A DNA stretch of 64,000 nt. Origin: Bacilli bacterium. Lineage in GTDB: Bacteria; Bacillota_I; Bacilli_A; RF39; UBA660. The position numbers and the translations under genes are program-made. Each line of letters opens with the position of its first letter. The stretch's first letter is position 1. Location of the stretch: contig JAFXOW010000036.1 in the NCBI GenBank assembly GCA_017528315.1, forward strand, positions 1 to 64,000, given 5' to 3'. This document shows, in pieces, positions 59,994-64,000 of this stretch. The notes under the pieces were generated by a model that was given only the letters and a program-made list of their open reading frames with translations, had not been told where the DNA came from and did not search any database.

Positions 59994-62177
59994 ATGAGAG
60001 AGTTAACAATTGATGAAAAAATAAATATTAAAAATGACATTATAAATTTATTAAATGATAAAAAAGCTCGAGATGAAGTAGAAATATTAGAATACTTAGG
60101 ATATGGAAAAGAGATGGATTCTAATGTTATAGGTATTTTAAGAGAAATGGTAGATGAATATGATTTATATTTAACTAAGAAGGGTAAATATTTAAATTTT
60201 AAAGATAGTGAGATGGCTCATGATCTTTATAAAGGAATATTCATGTCTACTCGCGATGTATATGGATTTGTAAGAGTAGATGGAATGGACTCGGATATTC
60301 ATATTAAAGGTAATTATACAAATACAGCTATGGATGGAGATTTAGTATTAGTAAGAGTAACACAAGGTGAAACTAATACCTTAAACTGTGAAGGAGAAGT
60401 TGTAAAAGTCTTAAAAAGAAATCAAAATACTAAACTAGGTGAAGTTCAAATAGTTAATAATAACTATTATTGTTTAATTAAAAATAATAAAAAATTAGAT
60501 AAAATAGAACTTGTAGGTCAAGATTTAGAAAGACTAGTTGATGGAGATTTAATTACTTTTGAACTTTTAAATGATAAAATATTAAAAGCTAAATATAAAA
60601 AAAGAATTGGTCATAAAAATGATCCTGGTATTGATATAGTAGCAGTTCTTGCTGAACATGACTTTGATGTTGAGTTTTCAAGTGATGCAATTGAACAATT
60701 AAAAACTATTCCAACCGAGGTATCAGAAAAAGATCTAATTGATCGTCTAGATTTAAGGGGCGAAATGATTTTTACAATCGATGGAGATGATACGAAAGAT
60801 ATTGATGATGCTATAAGTGTTAAGAAACTTTCAAATGGTCATTATGAATTGGGTGTTCATATAGCCAATGTTCCATATTATATTAAAAAAGATAGTCCCC
60901 TAGATCTTGAAGCTAAAAAAAGGGGTACCAGCGTATATCTTGCTGATCGAGTTGTACCAATGTATCCTCATCAAATATCAAATGGAATTTGTTCTTTGAA
61001 TCCAAATGTTGATAGATTAACTATTTCTTCAATTATGGAAATAGATGAAAAAGGTAATATGATTGATTATCATATAGAAAAATCAGTCATAAATTCCAAA
61101 ATCCAAATGACTTATAACAAAGTTAATCAAATATTAGAAGAAGGAGAAATTCCTTCAGGATACGAGTTATATGCTGAAAAACTTCAAGAAATGAAAGAAC
61201 TTGCTGATCTTGTACGAAAAAATAAAATAAACCGTGGTTATATTGATTTTGATATTGATGAAGCTAAGATTATTGTTGATTCCGAAGGACATGTTTTAGA
61301 TATTAAAAAAAGATATCGTGGAGCTGGCGAAAAAATGATAGAAGACTTTATGATTCTTGCAAATGAATCGGTAGCTATGACTATTACTAACTTAGGACTT
61401 ACAGGAATATACCGTATTCATGGAGATGTTAGTATTGATAGACTTAGAAAGTTCTTTAAAATATTAAAAAGTTATAATATTAAAGTAAAAGATGATTTAA
61501 AATTTGTTAGTCAAAAGACAATTCAAAATATTTTAAAAGAACTTAAAGATTTGGAAGGATTTCAAGTACTTGCAACCAGAATGATAAGTTGTATGGATAA
61601 AGCAAAATACTCAACTAATAATATAGGGCACTTCGCTTTAGCAAGTCGTAATTATACCCATTTTACATCTCCTATTAGAAGATATCCTGATACGACAATT
61701 CATCGCCTGTTAAATGATTATTTATTTGGTAATTTAAATGAAGAAATAGTAAGATATTGGGATAATAATTTAGAAGATATTAGTTTAACTTCTAGTGAAA
61801 GAGAAAGAGCAGCCATTGACTGTGAAAGAGTAGTATTTGATATGAAAACAGCTGAATATATGGAAAATCATATAGGAGAGGTGTATGAAGGATTTGTATC
61901 AGGTATTACATCATTTGGAATGTATGTGGAACTTATAAATACGATAGAAGGAATGGTTCGTCTTTCCGACTTAGATGAAAAATTTTATTATGATGAAGAA
62001 ACCGAATCTTTAGTTGGTTCTAAAAGTCATAAATTATATACAATTGGAACTAAAGTTTTAGTAGAAGTAGTTCGATCATCAAAGGAACTTCGTCAAATTG
62101 ATTTTAATTTATATGAGAAAGAAAAAGAGGTAGAAAATGACCAAGAGAAAGTCAAGACGCTTAAAAAGAAAAATTAG
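59994..62177 (+). CDS. rnr: Ribonuclease R
   Basis: 727 aa 3'-5' exoribonuclease. Winged-helix start, cold-shock domains (about 85-230), RNB catalytic domain opening FTIDGDDTKDIDDAISVKKL with the metal Asp residues, TSPIRRYPDTTIHRLL, and a C-terminal S1 domain (YEGFVSGITSFGMYVEL). It degrades structured RNA and, with SmpB/tmRNA, non-stop mRNA. GTGGTG precedes the ATG. secG, the usual upstream neighbour, is absent; the T4SS operon lies there instead. Confidence 0.96.
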   Translation: MRELTIDEKINIKNDIINLLNDKKARDEVEILEYLGYGKEMDSNVIGILREMVDEYDLYLTKKGKYLNFKDSEMAHDLYKGIFMSTRDVYGFVRVDGMDSDIHIKGNYTNTAMDGDLVLVRVTQGETNTLNCEGEVVKVLKRNQNTKLGEVQIVNNNYYCLIKNNKKLDKIELVGQDLERLVDGDLITFELLNDKILKAKYKKRIGHKNDPGIDIVAVLAEHDFDVEFSSDAIEQLKTIPTEVSEKDLIDRLDLRGEMIFTIDGDDTKDIDDAISVKKLSNGHYELGVHIANVPYYIKKDSPLDLEAKKRGTSVYLADRVVPMYPHQISNGICSLNPNVDRLTISSIMEIDEKGNMIDYHIEKSVINSKIQMTYNKVNQILEEGEIPSGYELYAEKLQEMKELADLVRKNKINRGYIDFDIDEAKIIVDSEGHVLDIKKRYRGAGEKMIEDFMILANESVAMTITNLGLTGIYRIHGDVSIDRLRKFFKILKSYNIKVKDDLKFVSQKTIQNILKELKDLEGFQVLATRMISCMDKAKYSTNNIGHFALASRNYTHFTSPIRRYPDTTIHRLLNDYLFGNLNEEIVRYWDNNLEDISLTSSERERAAIDCERVVFDMKTAEYMENHIGEVYEGFVSGITSFGMYVELINTIEGMVRLSDLDEKFYYDEETESLVGSKSHKLYTIGTKVLVEVVRSSKELRQIDFNLYEKEKEVENDQEKVKTLKKKN

Positions 62178-63321
62178 AAATTTTTTATTGATTATAGTAT
62201 TAATGTTAATTTCAGTAGTAGGGGGATGGTATTTACAGAGAAAAGATAATACCAGCACAAGTAAAGTCGAAATTGAATATAAAGTTATAAATACTAAAAA
62301 AGAATATAATACTAATTTAGTAATGGTAGGGGATGCTTTAATTCATGGAATTGTTTATGAAACTGCTCATAAGTATGCTAACTATAATGGATATGATTTT
62401 CGTCCTATGTTAAAGTATACTAAAGAAATAGTTAAAGATTATGATTTAGCATATTATAATCAGGAAACTATTTTAGGAGGAGTTGAACTTGGACTTGCAA
62501 CTTATCCTCAGTTTAATTCTCCGTATGAAGTAGGAGATGCGTTCATTGATGCAGGATTTAATTTGGTGTCACTAGCTACTAATCATACTATGGATAATTA
62601 TCAAAGAACAAGTGGAAAAACCATTGAAAATTCAGTTAATTATTGGAAAAACCATAGTGAAGAGATTCTAGCTGCTGGTTCATATTCTTCATTTGATGAA
62701 AGAGATGAAGTTAGAATAAAAGAAATAAAAGGTATTAAATATGGATTTTTATCTTATACCACTTATACAAATGGACTTATTGTTCCAACGGGCAAAGAAT
62801 ATTTAGTTAACGTTTATGATAAAGCCTTAATTAAAGAAGAAGTTGAGAGATATAGAGATAAAGTAGATTTATTAATGGTTGCTATGCATTGGGGAACTGA
62901 GTATATGACTTATCCAACCAGTGAGCAAAAAGAAATTGCTAAATACTTATCAAGTCTAGGAGTTGATCTTATAATTGGATGTCATCCTCATGTAATTGAA
63001 CCAATTGAGTATATTGGAGATACTTTAGTAATTTATTCTTTAGGTAATTTTGTATCTAGTCAAGTTGGTGTTGAACGACTAACTGGTTTAATGGCGTCCC
63101 TTGATATTAAAAAAACGGAATATCATGGAAAATCGACGATTGAATTTGATAATATTACGGGAACCTTACTATTTACTGATAGAAATAATGGTTATATAGT
63201 TTATCCATATCACTTATTAAATGATAATATTTTAAGTGGTTATAAATCATATTATGAAAAATACAGTAAAGTTGTAACTGCTTATTCTGATAAAGTAACG
63301 GTGAGAGGACTTGATGGTTAA
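62137..63321 (+). CDS. CapA/PgsA-like membrane-anchored phosphoesterase
   Basis: 394 aa. Very basic start (RKSRRLKRKIR) then one span (about 12-30), then the CapA metallophosphatase-like domain: MVGDALIHG, NQETILGG, TNHTMDN, MVAMHWGTEY and IIGCHPHVIEP. Family members occur in poly-gamma-glutamate capsule synthesis, but no capB/capC is nearby, so the role may differ. ATG inside the last codons of rnr (41-bp overlap) with GAGGTAG upstream; smpB starts at its last base. Confidence 0.85.
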   Translation: MTKRKSRRLKRKIRNFLLIIVLMLISVVGGWYLQRKDNTSTSKVEIEYKVINTKKEYNTNLVMVGDALIHGIVYETAHKYANYNGYDFRPMLKYTKEIVKDYDLAYYNQETILGGVELGLATYPQFNSPYEVGDAFIDAGFNLVSLATNHTMDNYQRTSGKTIENSVNYWKNHSEEILAAGSYSSFDERDEVRIKEIKGIKYGFLSYTTYTNGLIVPTGKEYLVNVYDKALIKEEVERYRDKVDLLMVAMHWGTEYMTYPTSEQKEIAKYLSSLGVDLIIGCHPHVIEPIEYIGDTLVIYSLGNFVSSQVGVERLTGLMASLDIKKTEYHGKSTIEFDNITGTLLFTDRNNGYIVYPYHLLNDNILSGYKSYYEKYSKVVTAYSDKVTVRGLDG

Positions 63322-63764
63322 TGGAAGTAGTAAATAGAGAAGCTAAGTATAATTATTTTATTTTAGAGGAACTTGAATGTGGGATAGCTTTAACCGGAAC
63401 CGAAATAAAATCGATTCGTAGTGGTAAAGTTAATTTAAAAGATAGCTATGCTCTTATTCGTAATCATGAAGTATTTTTAGTTAATACTCATATAGCAGAG
63501 TATAATGAAGGTAATATTTTTAACCATGATACAAGACGTAGTAGAAAATTACTTTTACATAAAAAAGAAATATTGAAACTAGAAAGCAAAGTTACTTTAG
63601 AAGGACTTACCTTAATTCCTTTAAAATTATATTTTAATAAAAATAAAGTTAAAATATTATTAGGACTTTGTCGTGGTAAAAAAACTTTTGATAAAAGAGA
63701 AACCATAAAAATAAGAGAACAAAATAGAGAAGCTAGTAAGTTAGCTAAATATAATTATAAATAA
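63321..63764 (+). CDS. smpB: SsrA-binding protein SmpB
   Basis: 147 aa, normal length. N-terminal NREAKYNYFILEELECGIALTGTEIKSIRSGKVNLKDSY core (NREAKYNYFI, GTEIKSIRSGKVNLKDSY) and LCRGKKTFDKRETIK near the C-terminus are diagnostic. It brings tmRNA to stalled ribosomes. Conserved order rnr-smpB is kept, with capA-like placed between. Confidence 0.97.
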   Translation: MEVVNREAKYNYFILEELECGIALTGTEIKSIRSGKVNLKDSYALIRNHEVFLVNTHIAEYNEGNIFNHDTRRSRKLLLHKKEILKLESKVTLEGLTLIPLKLYFNKNKVKILLGLCRGKKTFDKRETIKIREQNREASKLAKYNYK

Positions 63765-63807
63765 TAAAAAATAGAAGACTTTAAATAATTAATCTTCTAT
63801 TTTTTTA
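63765..63807. terminator. Bidirectional terminator between smpB and the RluA-type gene
   Basis: ATAGAAGA (63771-63778) and TCTTCTAT (63793-63800), flanked by A run on the left and T run on the right. It overlaps the end of the convergent gene. Confidence 0.8.
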
Positions 63808-64000
63808 ATATTAAATTTTGTAAATGGGTTATAATCTGGATAATTAATAAATACCATTTTTTCTTTAGTAATTGGATGAATAATTTCTAATTTATAAGCA
63901 TAAAGACCTAAATTTTTATTAGTATCATTTCCATATTTAGAGTCTCCATATAAAGGATATCCTCGACTTGAAAATTGAAGTCTTATTTGATGATTTCGAC
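63789..64000 (-). CDS. RluA-family pseudouridine synthase, C-terminal part
   Basis: Last 69 codons of a minus-strand gene that runs off the right edge. The reading RNHQIRLQFSSRGYPLYGDSKYG is the conserved motif III region of RluA/RluD-type rRNA or tRNA pseudouridine synthases, and the tail YKLEIIHPITKEKMVFINYP fits the fold's last strands. The catalytic Asp motif is outside the window, so the exact member cannot be named. Confidence 0.88.
   Translation of the reverse strand, partial: RNHQIRLQFSSRGYPLYGDSKYGNDTNKNLGLYAYKLEIIHPITKEKMVFINYPDYNPFTKFNIKKIED

Noticed and set aside
62137-63321. Poly-gamma-glutamate capsule locus
   Set aside because: Only a CapA-like protein is present; no capB, capC or capD nearby, so capsule synthesis cannot be claimed.
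1-64000. CRISPR array
   Set aside because: No regularly spaced direct repeats of 23-40 bp were seen, and no cas genes.
1-64000. TGA recoded to Trp as in mycoplasmas
   Set aside because: Several well-supported genes end in TGA with overlapping starts (tcdA, the HAD gene, recU), and Trp positions use TGG.

Overview
The window reads as a chromosome segment of a very AT-rich, walled, Gram-positive bacterium of the Bacilli / Mollicutes-related radiation (RF39- or Erysipelotrichia-like gut lineages are my best guess; no 16S gene is present). Supports: A/T-rich codon use throughout, GGAGG/GGTG ribosome binding sites, PolC-type replicase, an rimP-nusA-ylxR-infB-rbfA operon, recU-pbp1A, a glycine T-box, YlbF and RbgA. 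TGA is used as a normal stop and TGG as Trp, so the code is standard and this is not a true mycoplasma. A full peptidoglycan set (FtsW-type SEDS, MurI, MurC, PBP1A, DacA-like, L,D-transpeptidase, MreC/MreD) shows a cell wall.

Layout. 1-8 kb: end of an Ig-like surface protein, a secreted protein, FtsW-like SEDS on the minus strand, a zinc-ribbon/TPM/5-FTHF cyclo-ligase/YkuD/TcdA run, and an SPFH zinc-ribbon protein. 8-14 kb: translation operon and T-box-controlled glyS. 13.8-14.3 kb: a 556-bp gene-free stretch that looks like a promoter, a roughly 475-nt densely folded RNA and a terminator, just ahead of a sigK-like sigma factor. 15-20 kb: TtcA-like, murI, rplS, lepB, a small uncharacterised operon (HAD, papain-like-looking protein, helical protein, truncated GNAT) and rbgA. 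20-24 kb: recU-pbp1A on the minus strand. 24-34 kb: nuclease, ppa, lysS, miaB-ylbF, tRNA-Arg(CCU), murC, alpha/beta hydrolase. 34-45 kb: dacA-like, polC, SPOR protein, radC-mreC-mreD, two CotF-like proteins, glyA.

45-60 kb is the accessory region: a short MerR regulator, a scar in which an Rpn-type nuclease/transposase start is joined to the end of an ABC exporter gene, a 514-aa coiled-coil protein of unknown function, and a seven-gene operon for a minimal type IV secretion system (VirB6-like, VirB3/PrgI-like, a VirB4-associated domain, VirB4 ATPase, a membrane-anchored SpoIID-like plus C39-like wall hydrolase, a lipoprotein, and VirD4 coupling ATPase). No relaxase, integrase, VirB2 or VirB8 was recognised. 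The promoter ahead of the merR gene and the promoter ahead of the secretion operon share the same unusual architecture (TTGACTCTCCA box, 19-bp spacer, partial dyad) expected of a MerR-controlled promoter, which ties the regulator to the machine. 60-64 kb returns to housekeeping: rnr, a CapA-like protein, smpB and the end of an RluA-type pseudouridine synthase gene.

The two strongest candidates for something undescribed are the MerR-linked, relaxase-less secretion locus and the large structured RNA in front of the sigK-like gene. All calls are from reading the sequence; no database searches or folding programs were run.
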